64,000 nucleotides of DNA from Acholoe squamosa. Taxonomy: Eukaryota; Annelida; Polychaeta; Phyllodocida; Polynoidae. The notes below the pieces were generated by a model that saw only the letters and a list, made by a program, of their open reading frames with translations, did no database searches and was not told the DNA's origin. The position numbers were made by a program, and so were the translations under genes. The stretch is from the NCBI GenBank assembly GCA_949317995.1, contig OX439036.1, positions 26,309,854-26,373,853 on the forward strand, given 5' to 3'. Positions 10,601-22,379 of this stretch are shown here, piece by piece. Within the stretch, counting starts at the first letter, position 1, and every line of letters begins with the position of its first letter.

Positions 10601-11909
10601 CCCCTAGGTCTAACTGTTTTTGCATTTCCTCTTCGCAAATTAACTTCTTCTTTAGAGGAAGTCTACGATACGGAATTTTAAAAGGTTTCTCGTTGCCCAC
10701 ATCTATGGTGTGCAACACCTTATCGGATCTACCCACCGGTCCTCCCTCCCTACCGAAAGCACTCTCGTACTTCTGTAGGAGTTTCGCCAGGCAATCCTTA
10801 TCCTCCGTATTTTCTAAATCAGACTGATCAATCAGCTTTTGGAATTCTTCATCCAGAGGATGCTTACTAACAGGGTTCAGTGGTTTATTGAATTTGGCCT
10901 CGGCGACATGTTCTACCGAGCTCATCCTCCCAATACAGTCGCCTCGCCTCAAATAGACTACTGAACCACTTCGGTTAGTCATGGGTAATACAGTCCAAGC
11001 TGCATTAGCCACTAATGTATCCACCTAGTCTAACCCGACGCTCGACAAGTACACCGTATCGGGTTCATAGACTCCAGTTTCATCCCTTTGAGCCATGGAC
11101 CCGCCACAAAGGACATCGCAAGTGGTACCCGGTGGGATCTTCACCGTATGTATCACTGATGCGACCGAAGACACCTGTCTCAATACGCATTGGACATGCA
11201 AGCCATACGGGTTCCGTATACTCATCATACCGTCCCTCGGGTCCAAGACGGCCCCGTATAAGCTTGCAAAATCCAGTCCGAGGATTCCGTCATCACTAAC
11301 CTCTGCTATAGTTGGCGAAAGAACAAATTCTTTGCCTCCTATACGGATAGGCATAAACGTCCTACCAAATGTACGCATGCTGCTTCCGTCGGCCGTGCAA
11401 GCATTTACCCCCGTTTTGAGGTTCTCATGGCTGCTGGCCACCGAGTCGAAGAACCTTTTGGACACACAGGAGTGGCTAGCTCCGGTATCCACCAAGAATT
11501 CTCCTACCCGGCCTTCCACAGATATGGGTACATACCACCGTCTCCCCCCTAAGGGTGAGGGGTTACTGGTAAACTGGCGAAAGTCTCCCGAATCACCAAG
11601 ATTCAATCCGAGTCCTCTCAGGAATTCCAGACACGGATGACTTGGGGGAAGGTGTGTCCCACACACTCGGATCAACTCTTTGATCCATCCTTCCTCTCCC
11701 CTAGTGTGGCCACTCGCCTCCATATATTCACCCTCATACATACAAACACTAGGGTCCCCGGCCCCGACCAAGGTGCAGGGGTGCGCACCCCCGGCCACCC
11801 GGCCTCCAGGTGTAATTGATTCGAAATCTTCCACCGGGTCACCCCCGGTAGCATTTTGGCATTCGTTCTTCCTTGGGGTCGTATCAGATGCCGTTGATAC
11901 AACCCCCAC
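7681..11909 (-). CDS. pol: Element 1 pol: protease, reverse transcriptase, RNase H, integrase
   Basis: Reading along the minus strand: an aspartic protease with [11 protein letters not shown] (near 11480); a reverse transcriptase with [22 protein letters not shown] and YLDD (about 10000-10700); an RNase H region with FILDTHASNDAIGAALSQ and [13 protein letters not shown] (about 9500-9830); an integrase with an HHCC finger ([12 protein letters not shown] to CPDCCKNK), the Asp, Asp, Glu core ([23 protein letters not shown]) and a GPF-type C-terminal fold, ending in a basic tail with RGRPRK. The order PR-RT-RH-IN identifies Ty3/Gypsy. Domain limits are approximate, and the breaks of the element are counted in its main entry. 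Confidence 0.9.
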
Positions 11910-14900
11910 TAGTTTTCCACGTCAGTGGAATCCGTAGTGTTCTCCCTTCCTTCGCCATTGTCTTCGGCTTCATAGAAGGCAGCCATTACCGGTTTAGCAG
12001 CGGTACACTCAGATGAATAGTGTCCCATGCGCTGGCACCTGAAACACTTTACAGTTCGGCGATCCACTCGGGGTCTCTGCCGACTGGCTTGGATGGCATC
12101 TGTAATTTTCTTACACATGTCCTCCATAAGTTTGGTCATGTCCGGGGACTGACCCTTCACTTTATCGGCGCTTACGAAAGGTTTGGATGCCTTCTCACTG
12201 GTCTTCGGGTCACTCTTGACCTCGGGTGGTGGTCTAGAGTCCCTTGGCTTATTGAGAGCTTTCCTTGGAATATACTTCCTACCCGTAGTATTCTTCCTTA
12301 ATTGAACCGAACAGAAGGTTCCGTCCTCCTGTTCGATTTCAATCAATTCGAAATCGTCTGAGGGGACTTGTGCCCCAGACTGCTGGACTGCTGACACCAG
12401 GGGAGCCGAGCTGCTGGCATTCGGTATGTCTCCGGCTAACATCGTTCGCTTCTTCACGGCCATATCTATACCATTAAATATGTCGTGAAGCGTTATGCCT
12501 TCTTTCCAGGAATCCCTGGCAGCAATCTGCTCATCTCGGTCTCTCAGACCCTTGACGAATTGTGTGATCAAATCGTCCATATACCAGTCCTGGTTTTCAG
12601 TACCGGGTCTGGCCTTGCTTAGCAGGGCATGGAGCTCCATACCGTATGCTCGGAAAGCTTCGTTAGGCTTCTGTGTACGTTTCTTGAAACGGACCATCGG
12701 GTCCTCCTTGACCATGTTGCATAACAGTCCACTAGCAGATTCTACCAACTGCTCAAAACTTCCAACGAGACCATACCAGGTCCGCCATTGCTCTACAGCC
12801 ATGCGACCTGGACCGCCCTTCAAACATCTTACCAGATGTGGCTTGGCCTCGTATGGGGTCCACCCATTACAATTCATCACATCGATGAAGTCTTCAAACC
12901 ACTCTTTCCAAGGTCGAGTACCGTCATATTCTTTTGGAATAACGGCTACCCTTCGGGCAGAATTATGAGCATACATCAATCTAGTGCATTGCTGTTTGCT
13001 CCATTCAACCGTCTTTGTTTCATTCAAGGTTCGGTTGCCCCCTATACCACCGAAGCTCGTATTGCCCGGTGGAGGTGGTGGTGGTGGCTGCGTATACGTC
13101 CACTGTGGCACACTGTGGTTCGTATAACCCGCGCCACCCTGGTTAGGGCCGGGACCCGAGGCACCACTGTAGCCTGTGGGACCCGGGGTACCGCCCCCTC
13201 CTTGTGTGCTTTGATAACCGCCGCTTGAAGGCTGGTTACCCGTCGGATGACTGCCATCGTTTGATGGGTTGGGTTGGTTGCTGTCATTACCAGCTCCCAA
13301 CCCCACACTGTCACTCGGATCCACATGTATGTGGAATCCGTTAGTCTCTGCACTACTGTCAGAGGCTTCCCGTGGTACATAGTCCGGGTCCAAATTGTGG
13401 ACTATGGGGACTTCACTTATCCGGACTCTACTAGTTCGGCCATGTTTATCTTGGGTTCTAATATAAACTCCCCCTTGATCTACATTCCGCGTCGCATTAT
13501 CATTGACAAAAGGATTATACGGCGGATGCTTCGGCGTAGAACAGGAGACTGGGTCGCCCTGTTTAACGAAAGTCGAGTTCGGGTTTGTGTCCTTACTCGC
13601 CGGAGGGGCATTCGCTTGCTCCTGCTCTTGTAAATAACTCTCCATGGCAGACTTATTTATTGTGAGGGTAGCTAGATCTGTGGTCAGGTTTCGCTGTTCC
13701 TCCCTCAGCTGTGCGTTTTCTGCTAAGATTTCGGATCGAATCTTTTCATTTTCCGACACAGCTCGGTTTCGTTCTTCCTGAGCGGCTAAAGCCTCTCGCT
13801 TAAAAGTATCCTTTAATAAGCGGTACTTTTCACCTTTTTCTTTCTGAGACCTTTGGTACTCGTTGGTCTCCTTCCTTATCTCAGCTTGTTCCGAGACCAT
13901 TTTGGCCTCTGTCTCCGCCTTTCGGAGTTGAAGTTTCTTTAGCTTCTCCTCCATAGCATGCAACTCGGATTGTAATTTGTTTACATCCCGGGCCTTAGCA
14001 ACTTCTTCGGCTCTAGCCTTTTCGATTGCTCTAAGTCTATTGGCTTCTTCGAGTTCCAATTCGGCCAATCTTTTCTCTTTTTCACGTTCGTCTCTCTCCT
14101 TCCTTTCCAAACGATGGGTTGCCGAAGTTAGACGATACTTTAGGTCAGATTCTTTTAGAATCGCCTCCTGCTCATCGGAATGTAATTTTCCGATCCGAGA
14201 CTTAGTTTCCTCTTCTATTTTTAATTGGGCCGCCATGAATTGTTCATGTTGCCGCTTAGCTTGTAACTCTACCTGTTCTTTGGCTTTCAAATAGGCCGGG
14301 GTAGTTTTATACCCGGGGCCCATCCGACGTCCGTATATAGACCTGCGACTGCCTCCAGGATTAAACATGGAGTCAGACAAGCCTTCGTCTAGCGATCGGC
14401 CTAGGTAATGCCTTTCCGAGCTTTTCGGTTCAGTACCCCTAGGCTTATTCTTCGTATTCACGCCTGGGACTATTGCGTCCCTTATGGCTTTGCCATCGTC
14501 GCTGTCATGGTCCGACGATGTCATTAATGGGGGTACCTCGTTTGGACCATCTGGTACTGCTTCTGGGGGGGTCGCAGTACGTTTTCCAGGGCTCGGTGCC
14601 ACTGGCATACCCAAGTTACTAGCCGAGCCTGCTGGTACAATTGGACACAGCTGGGGTCTGCTAGTCATAGCTTGGGACCAATCACTCAGGTCTAAAATTG
14701 AGGGTTTTATTATTCCCTTGAACAATCCCGTATCCGGTACTCCCATTTGGGGTGTACCCGGATACAAGTTTACGATACCATCACCCGTGGCACCGTCCAT
14801 CAGACCAGGTGTCGAGGAAACAGTTCGGACACCCGCTGGATTATACATTTGTTGTTGACTGGGTTTCCAGTCTAACAACAGATGCTGGGATGTGAAGTCA

Positions 14901-14995
14901 TCCTCTTCGAATCCCTCTAGCCCGGGGCTGGGGGGATCCGCTTCGGGTTTCCCGAGGCTTTCGGCCAATGTGGCCGCGCACCACCCCCGAACCAA
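11909..14995 (-). CDS. gag: Element 1 gag: coiled-coil and capsid-like protein with zinc knuckle
   Basis: Open frame of 1028 residues. Residues 1-230 are disordered and Pro/Ser-rich. Residues about 235-460 form a long charged coiled coil (runs such as KERDEREKEKRLAELELEE). A Gly/Pro/Asn-rich linker follows. From about 660 to 860 comes a retrotransposon-gag/capsid-like region (PWKEWFEDFIDVMNCNGW, FKKRTQKPNEAFRAYGMEL). A CCHC knuckle, CFRCQRMGHYSSEC, lies near residue 985. The 1028-residue length is more than double a typical Gypsy gag because of the coiled coil. The first ATG lies only a few bases from the primer site, so the true start may be further in. Pol follows directly with no gap. Confidence 0.88.
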   Translation of the reverse strand: MVRGWCAATLAESLGKPEADPPSPGLEGFEEDDFTSQHLLLDWKPSQQQMYNPAGVRTVSSTPGLMDGATGDGIVNLYPGTPQMGVPDTGLFKGIIKPSILDLSDWSQAMTSRPQLCPIVPAGSASNLGMPVAPSPGKRTATPPEAVPDGPNEVPPLMTSSDHDSDDGKAIRDAIVPGVNTKNKPRGTEPKSSERHYLGRSLDEGLSDSMFNPGGSRRSIYGRRMGPGYKTTPAYLKAKEQVELQAKRQHEQFMAAQLKIEEETKSRIGKLHSDEQEAILKESDLKYRLTSATHRLERKERDEREKEKRLAELELEEANRLRAIEKARAEEVAKARDVNKLQSELHAMEEKLKKLQLRKAETEAKMVSEQAEIRKETNEYQRSQKEKGEKYRLLKDTFKREALAAQEERNRAVSENEKIRSEILAENAQLREEQRNLTTDLATLTINKSAMESYLQEQEQANAPPASKDTNPNSTFVKQGDPVSCSTPKHPPYNPFVNDNATRNVDQGGVYIRTQDKHGRTSRVRISEVPIVHNLDPDYVPREASDSSAETNGFHIHVDPSDSVGLGAGNDSNQPNPSNDGSHPTGNQPSSGGYQSTQGGGGTPGPTGYSGASGPGPNQGGAGYTNHSVPQWTYTQPPPPPPPGNTSFGGIGGNRTLNETKTVEWSKQQCTRLMYAHNSARRVAVIPKEYDGTRPWKEWFEDFIDVMNCNGWTPYEAKPHLVRCLKGGPGRMAVEQWRTWYGLVGSFEQLVESASGLLCNMVKEDPMVRFKKRTQKPNEAFRAYGMELHALLSKARPGTENQDWYMDDLITQFVKGLRDRDEQIAARDSWKEGITLHDIFNGIDMAVKKRTMLAGDIPNASSSAPLVSAVQQSGAQVPSDDFELIEIEQEDGTFCSVQLRKNTTGRKYIPRKALNKPRDSRPPPEVKSDPKTSEKASKPFVSADKVKGQSPDMTKLMEDMCKKITDAIQASRQRPRVDRRTVKCFRCQRMGHYSSECTAAKPVMAAFYEAEDNGEGRENTTDSTDVEN

Positions 14996-14998
14996 CTG

Positions 14999-15010
14999 GT
15001 CACGGCACCA
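14999..15010 (-). other. Primer binding site of element 1, histidine tRNA type
   Basis: The plus strand reads gtcacggcacca, ending one base before the LTR; on the coding strand this is TGGTGCCGTGAC. It matches the 3' end of animal tRNA-His including CCA over 12 bases, as in HERV-H. Element 2 has the same site. Confidence 0.75.
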
Positions 15011-15011
15011 G

Positions 15012-15376
15012 TGTAATGGTTCGTATTGACTTATATGTTGGGTGGCTCTTTGGCTCGCTTACCACTAGAAATACCAACAAAACACGAGTAGTTCGGGTTG
15101 GGCAAAGCCCCAGAAACCCCTACCTCTCGGGTAGGACTTTATTGCACTCTAGTCTACAGGTTAAACTGCGCGTCTGGACTGGACTAGGTCCAGTCACCTT
15201 CTGCCGCTCGTCCGGCTCCTTAGTAGGAGCTGGACGCGAGGCATGGTGCCGCCCCCTCTTGTACCAACGGGGTATCACAAAGCGACACCTAGCTGGCATA
15301 GAAGGAACAGGCACCACACGAACACGTCTCTCGGATGAACGGCACTAATATATATACGACGATACCGGCCCCTACA
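15012..15376 (-). repeat. LTR of element 1 (5' LTR in coding direction)
   Basis: 365 bp, TG to CA, with one difference from the copy at 2521-2885. AAAC follows at 15377-15380, and the LINE frame resumes immediately. Confidence 0.93.
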
Positions 15377-16305
15377 AAACAAATACAACTAATTTACATA
15401 AGATGCAAAGGATGCAAAATAGAGCTATTAAAATATGTATGAGGGTAAATATACTCACTAGTACTGATTTAATTCATGCTAATTCAAGCATTAATTATTT
15501 AAAAGACAGAAGACATACTCATGTTTGTATAGAAGGTTACAAAAGGACAAGAAAGAAGGAAAATTTAAGAAATCCTATTTATAATCTTAGATTTAATAAG
15601 GGTTTGTTATTGAATAATTTTATTCCTAAAAATGAGATGTACAAAAGAAGTGTTCACTATAATGTATCTAATTCATGGAATAATCTCAGTCTCAGAAATA
15701 GAAGTATTGACAGCATAACTGAATTCAAAAACTTTTTAAAAAGAGATTTGAAAGAAATGCTGCCTACAAAGAAAGATGTTACGTAATTTTACTGAAGATT
15801 ATATTATATCATATTAATTGGTGTTATATATTGATTGTGTCTTATCATCACATATTTTGAAATGACATTGTTAAAATAATTAATGTATGTACTAATTTTT
15901 TATTATTCATTCTTCTGTATAATTAATTAGAGAATTTGGCTAATATTTACATATTTTGTAAATAATTTTCACTCATATCTTAAGAATATTGATACTGATA
16001 ATCTTCCCTGTGATGTCCTGTATTGTCAATTATTTTCATTTACAATGAAATGTTTAAGGTATATACATTATATATTAATCTCATAATTATTTGAGACAAT
16101 TTAATTATAAGATATTAGGCGGCCAATGAAAATTAATTTATTAAGTGGCAGCCTTTTTGTCTCCATGTTAATCACTTAAAAGTAATAATATGAGTTATGA
16201 AATTGTATATATATTATCTATTATGACTACACAATCTGTACAAAATGTATTAGTTTAGGGTTTTATTGAGGCAAATAAATTTCTATTGAATTGAATTGAA
16301 TTGAA
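15377..16305 (+). pseudogene. LINE 3' part: C-terminus and 3' tail
   Basis: Translation from 15377 to 15786 gives the C-terminal region after the reverse transcriptase (KMQRMQNRAIKICMR, then NVSNSWNNLSLRNRSIDS), the usual end of Jockey/CR1-like proteins, with a stop at 15784-15786. About 500 bp of AT-rich 3' untranslated sequence follows and closes with tandem ATTGA units (16285-16305), the short-repeat tail typical of these LINEs instead of poly(A). The left part of the same copy is at 1-1168 and 1853-2520. Confidence 0.85.
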
Positions 16306-17019
16306 ATATTTATCAACCTTTTGGCAACACCCCACCCACCCCACACACAACCTATCTTACCTTAGACTAACCATTTAATCAATAATGTTTAATAAGCCTT
16401 AAGGCACCAGAGATTAAACGTGGACTCAACTCAGGGTGGACCATCCATAGCCTTCCAAGCCCACATGGCAATAAAAACAAGGCCATGGATCTGTTTGGGA
16501 TCAGACGGGCTATCATGAAGCACTAACATTTATTTATTGACATAGGCTGCTAAGACCTGATATTCGCCTGTCTAGTACAGGGCACAAGGAGATGAACTCC
16601 AGGACCCCACGGTGTCCTCAGCTATCAAAGGCATCACTTAAGCCCTTCGTAGCGACTACCCTACCGCCCCATTGTGGGACAGACTTAGCATATAACTTGC
16701 AGTCATATCGCCTCAGAGCAACCTTTACGTGAACTACCACGTCACTACACATGTGTCAGCAGACACTACATTTTGTTGACAAGGTCAACCTTCAGGCACA
16801 GCTAGCAATCTTAAAAATGTTTGAATTTGCTCCAAATATCAGGCCAGCCGCCCCCCCACCACTGAATTGAACCATCTCAGCCCACTAGTCACTAAACCTC
16901 TTACAAAAAGTCAGGGTATAATACATCAATTACTAGTCATAGATTAGCCTAACAAACTAGTCTGTTTAAGAATTATGCCTACAATTGTCCTATAGAAAAA
17001 CACACCACCCCGAGACAAG

Positions 17020-17230
17020 CAAAACCCCCCAAAATTTGTATGAATTTTTCTTTTTGCCACCCCAAATTCACCAAACAACTATACCTCACACACCACTCCC
17101 TCACACAAAGCCAAGCAACCCCCCACCCCAAAATTCATATAAAATGTTTTCTTTTTCCCCAACCCAGACTCATTAAAAGACCGCCCCTCACATACCTTCC
17201 CTCACACCAAGCCAAGCAGACCCCCCCACA
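17020..17230. repeat. Diverged tandem duplication, about 110-bp unit, C-rich
   Basis: Two adjacent copies share the same order of blocks: aagcaa plus a C run, caaaatt, tttctttttgcc/tttttcccc, cacc/cagact, ctcacacacc/ctcacatacc, and ccctcacac followed by aagccaagca. The copies differ by many substitutions and short indels. Confidence 0.5.
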
Positions 17231-17599
17231 CCCCCCCAAGCACATGATACGGCTTACTATTACAAAAGAAAAACATGTGCACTAGCAAAACAAACTCCAT
17301 GTCACTATACCCGTAGCCACAACACTCGGGGGAACACATAGTCTATTTATAGAACGAGGCGCTCCCACGCTGTAATGGTGAATCCTCGGCGAGTCTCGCC
17401 CCAATATCGCCCCCAAACCCAGGAGGACATACAAGATAGGGAAGCTTGGGCCCAACCATCCGCAAACAAGGTCAACCCCACTGAGTCGGCCCTGCTGAAC
17501 CCTTAAGAGGCTGAGCATCCCAAGAACCTTATATGTTTAATCCCAACCTGGCTGAGAGGGCGACAGATATTGTTATTGGTAGGTAAACTTTCGACTTAC

Positions 17600-18080
17600 A
17601 AATCAAGATGGCCGGTTTCGATACGTGATGGGATCGCCCGAAGTCCCTACCGCCAATCAACTACCGGCCACCCCCACCATCATTTAACTTAGGACCGCCC
17701 CAAGGTTACACCCAAAACTCAGTAATGCTTGGACAATACCATCACACTTATGTGGGGATGGCAGGTACCCCCTCACACACGCCTGATAATATGGCGGATA
17801 ACGCCATAAGACGCTGATGTGGGGATTACCCCCCAACTCCACCCACCCCCTCAGACCCCCACCCCTCCACGTAACCCCCACCTCATAATAACTTCCAATG
17901 AACACCCACACACAGCTATCACCAAGTCCTACTAGGCCACACACATCATTACCAATAGATAGGCCTAACTAACACAACAGATCGGCTTACACTGATGCTT
18001 ATCAACATTAACACCGACTGCGGTATCTGGCCCGACAAGTTTCGCGCCACACGCGGCAGCCCGGCGCCATCTTGGTTTCG
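17600..18080. promoter_or_regulatory. CpG-richer stretch with two facing YY1-like sites (possible promoter)
   Basis: caagatggccg at 17604 (plus) and gcgccatcttgg at 18064-18075 (minus) both fit the AAGATGGC core of YY1, a factor common at animal promoters. Between and around them CpG is more frequent than in the rest of the flank, and gacgtcac occurs near 18100. No transcript end is visible; this is weak evidence. Confidence 0.25.
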
Positions 18081-20197
18081 CATCAGATACCGAAATTGAC
18101 GGACGTCACAGCCGTCACTATGACTACCATCGGTCATGTGACACCCGCACGTGGCATCCCTGCCACAACAACAACATTAGCACATGTTAACACTTTAACT
18201 TGCTAAGATCGGACTTACCTCAATATCCATTCGCAATCCCGCCGGGCGGGATAATGACCCACTGTATCGGAACGATGCTGAAATACAAATTAAAAACAAG
18301 ATCAGACCAAATGCCCCACGTCTTGAACCCCAAAATTTTCAAGAAATCAAAAATTGCCCTTGAAAATCAAAATGTACTTACAATCCGCCCGACATGGTAA
18401 TAGTGAGGTGGAGGATGGTCCCATTCGGCATGCCTATGTCCACGTCGAACACCTCCATGGCCGGTTATGTAACATTATGACATCACAATGCGGACGGATG
18501 CCCTTTTATAGCAGCCCGGATCACAACTTTGGCGACACAGGAGAGAAATTTTTTTTTCTCCCCGCCCCTATTTCGGCCCAAAAAAATAAATTTTCCTTCA
18601 ATCAGCATCAACATAGTTCCTTTTCAAATACATGAGACAGGTAGGAGTCAACCTGAGCAGGTCATACCTGTGTTAATCCCCATAACTTATCTGATTTTTC
18701 ACCATTATGGTACAGCGCCAGCTCGCTACTACCACCTGGTGGAATTTAGAAAAACTAACCATAGCGTCCCTGGATACGGAACCCGCGCTAAGCCAAATGA
18801 ATCAATTGAGCTCTGTACCTATGTTATACGTTGACAAAATTATATTGACCTCGCGTCCCTTTTTCTGTGTTGACTGTGGCCTGTCCGCAAACCATGACAG
18901 ACAATCTGTAGGTGATGAATTGTTTTCTCCTCCTGTCGTTCCCTCAGCAGGCCTACAACCAACACAGCATCGGTTCCTTCAGGACCAGAGACCAAACCCA
19001 AGGAGGAAGGACCAGTACCATCAGGTCCAGAAGAAAAACCAACATCAAAACAGCATGGCAACCCACCACCCAATAGCTTCCATGCTATAGAGCATTTCAG
19101 GAAAACCGAGTGACAATATCACCATAGCAGCCATGAACTTTGGACTTTATCATATGTCGTGGAGACCCAATTTCCCCCGACCCCACCATACAACTACCCA
19201 AGATGTTTATTTTCGGACAAAAGACTGACTTTTTTTGTAAACAAGGTCAACCTTTTATTTTGTGCCTGCGACAGATTGGCAAGCTCTTATGATCTTATAG
19301 GTGATTTTTATAACATGACCTTCTTATAATGTCACCTTAGGTGCTACAAGATCATCCTCTTCGCACACCCCTTTTCAAGCTCAACTATGTATTGTATTTA
19401 TGAGCTTTAGTCCGTAGTGTAGTTAAGTTCACAGTCTTCCTCAAGTCTTTAAGTTTGGCACAAACTGTATGGAGCAGAGCCAACAGTCATATCGAATACT
19501 ACCTTGACCCTGCCCTACATACAGTTCTCAAACCAAATATGTGCCCTTGGCAGCTTGAAGCCGAACTTATCTTGGGAAACTCCCAACCTTGGTTCGACTT
19601 CCTGGTGCCAACTCCACAAACTGTAAAATTTTTACTTTCTCTGTACATCATATTTGTAAATACCCCAGATACCTCAGCTTAGAAAGAATGCATTTTTATA
19701 CTCCAATGTATCACTATATAGCTCACGACAAGCTCAGGTACAAAAACAGTATTCACACATGCCAAAAATGTATGTGCCCATTTATTTTTGTAGTAATAAG
19801 TATCATAAGGTTTCTTTGATCCAACAATTAATAGCATGCTACCGGTATCTCTTATTTTTGAAAAGTTCCATAAAGGAACCTCCATGTACACCTATTTCAT
19901 TCTTGTACCGTATTTTCATACCGAAAATCCCTTTGTATCATGTACCTTGTATGCATAATACCCAAAATTCTCAATGGACTTGGCAAAAGCCATTATTATT
20001 AATGATTTTCCTCCCTTAAACCTCGTGCAGAGACAAGTGGGAATGTGGGGATTTGTCAATGGACCATTCTGGGTATTATTCATTATTTTACACATTTATA
20101 AAATACTTCGCCATATACGCTCAGGACCTGCTCACAAGCTCACAGTTCAATCCCCCCAGTGTGTACAGTGAGCTGCTCTTACATCACCCATACCAGG

Positions 20198-20683
20198 ATG
20201 TTGTGAGAGCCGGACCCATCCTATTTCTGGGCACTGACTCACTGGGAGTATCACAACATACCGACATACCTGTGGACGCATTTCTAGGATGCAGGGAAAT
20301 TCCACAACCTCCCTTCATCCTGATTGGTCCATACATAAATAGAATCATTACCGGGTATGGCGACGCGTCAGATCTGATCAGACCCAACCAGATCTGACCT
20401 GTTCCTACCAGGACATTTCATCACCCTGTGAGCTACTCACCTTAGTATTTAAGACCTGGTGAGCAGCTCCCAATCCATCTATTCTAAGCTCATCTTTTCT
20501 ACTTACATTATACCACGTACAATCTCCCTAGTATCTAGGACCTACGACAGGTTGAGCTAGGAGCTTAGGGGTAGAGCCTGCACGCTGGCAAGTGTATCAT
20601 TGTTACCACCTATATGCACACTCTGTCAACATGCAATAAACAAGGATCAAAGAACTTCTCTGGATTCAGTGTTCATTACAACA
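20198..20683 (+). repeat. Possible solo LTR
   Basis: About 486 bp with matching LTR-like ends, tgttgtgag and ttacaaca. A TATA-like agtatttaag lies near 20450, and an AATAAA signal at 20635-20640 sits some 40 bp before the right end. I find no target duplication and no internal region on either side, so this is a fossil call of moderate to low strength. Confidence 0.4.
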
Positions 20684-21269
20684 TTGACTTGTAACGGTTC
20701 GTTGACAATTTCACGCTATTCACAAAAAGCTACACCATGTGAGCACAGAGAAACACACTGTCAGGTACAAAATCTTGTCCCTGACTTCACCATAAGCCAC
20801 CTCCGCACCAAGGCCTCATTACCTTAGTAAGTCTTGTTAGCATACATATGCTTTTCATGCACGCTTCCAATGGACTCTTGAATTATAATTTTGAGAAAAG
20901 AGAAAACAATGGTCAGAGTGCCACTGGAAGTGTCTCGCTTGTTATGACTCAAAATTTCTGACACACTTTTATAATTTATGAATAATGATACAAATAAAAA
21001 TTCCCTTAAGATCTCAAAATCATAGAAAACTTTAAAAATGATCTTGTCTAACAAGTAAAACATGCATTCAAGGTAAGCAATGATCCTTCCATTCTCTACT
21101 ACGGGCTTCCCTAGCCCACTTAAAAGGGTCTATATCTCCTCTTTCCTATCCCCTCAGGATGTGTGTGGTGCACATATGCGCGGGCACTGACACATTCCTC
21201 TGTTAAATTATCAACCTGTGAAGCACGGGATAGCCACTTAGTGCCGCTAAAGTGCTGTAAAACACAAAT

Positions 21270-21291
21270 CAATCAATCAATCCATTCTCTA
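21270..21291 (+). repeat. (AATC)n tail of an old SINE or LINE fragment
   Basis: gtgccgctaaagtgctgtaaaac is followed by repeats of aatc. Such tetranucleotide tails mark the 3' end of RTE-like LINEs or the SINEs that borrow them. The body upstream (from about 21110) is not recognisable to me. Confidence 0.35.
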
Positions 21292-22379
21292 CTAGAATGG
21301 TAATTTTTTTACCACCGTAATTTCCAAAAAGTCTTTGCGCTATATATATATGTCTGGTGATCATGGGTGGTTTTATTTTAAAGAGTTATAGATAAAATAT
21401 TCTGAATAAATCCCCTTCATGGTAAGGTAGACCAGATCTTCCTAAGAGAAATCTCCAAAGGCAAGCAAAGGATTCCTCTCCCAGGGTCCATGAGAGGAAT
21501 AAGGTTTATATATTTATAATCACTTGTTATTACAAGTGTATATATGGTATATACACTGTGTTGTATATGTATCATTGGAGGCACCAGGCAACCATCATTC
21601 CAGCAGCACCCACTACTACTGGTGTTGCCACCTAGGGGTACATACACTAAACCCCTCCCTGGTTACCATGCTGTGGCTACTCCTCCACCAATGGAAACTG
21701 TCCATATTGGCCACTAGGGGGCACCACAGTGCATACTGCACCCATAGTCTCCCTACTTTCTTACTGTCCAGCTGTCAATCTATTTCCGCTGGACTTTTAA
21801 AAGAGGAATAAACATGGGCCCCCTGGAATCTATGCTTCCATTAGCACCTAGCCTCTTAATCCCTATATTTTGTGTTCATATCATTATCTGGTCAGTCTCA
21901 ATTTCAACTAAAATGACACTGGCACTAATTAAGAAAACTACAGATATAATATCTGCCTAATGCATAGTCAGCTGCAATTCATCAACCAACGAATCTCCGA
22001 TCATGACTAACAGCCTATTGTCTTGGCTCCTCCTTTCACTGTTCCCTCCCCTGTCACGACTCTGCCTATTTCCTGTGTTATCGGATACATGTATTTACAG
22101 TCCCCCAGGTGATCTCATGCCATTGCCTCCCTGCGGCATCCGGGCTTGTCAACATCCAGATCTATCTTTCTGTCACTAAGGGCGTTCCCTTCTCCAGGGC
22201 AGTCTAGGCTATATTGTCTATTATTAAATCCTTACGACAAATATTCAATTAGTTACCATACCAAACCAGCTGTCTATTCTCGTGCTTTCAATTGACATGG
22301 TAACATCTTCCTCTTTCAGATGCTTCAAGATGTTCTCACCTTCCTTGACATCTTTCTCACTTGAACTACCCAATTTCTG

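Larger units (their letters stand above)
2521..15376 (-). mobile_element. LTR element 1, Ty3/Gypsy superfamily, 12.9 kb, nearly whole
   Basis: The element lies inside the LINE, coded on the minus strand. It has 365-bp LTRs at both ends that differ at only one position I can find (about 0.3%), so it is young. LTRs begin TG and end CA, and AAAC repeats at both flanks (2517-2520 and 15377-15380). Order in coding direction: LTR, histidine-type primer site, gag with a long coiled coil and zinc knuckle, pol (protease, reverse transcriptase, RNase H, integrase: Gypsy order), a spacer, then an extra zinc-finger gene, polypurine tract, LTR. It looks almost whole, with about two breaks. No envelope is recognisable. 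At nearly 13 kb it is very large for the superfamily. Confidence 0.92.

Noticed and set aside
19455-19682. 75-codon open frame in the left flank
   Set aside because: No family resemblance, no splice or codon-use support; length expected by chance.
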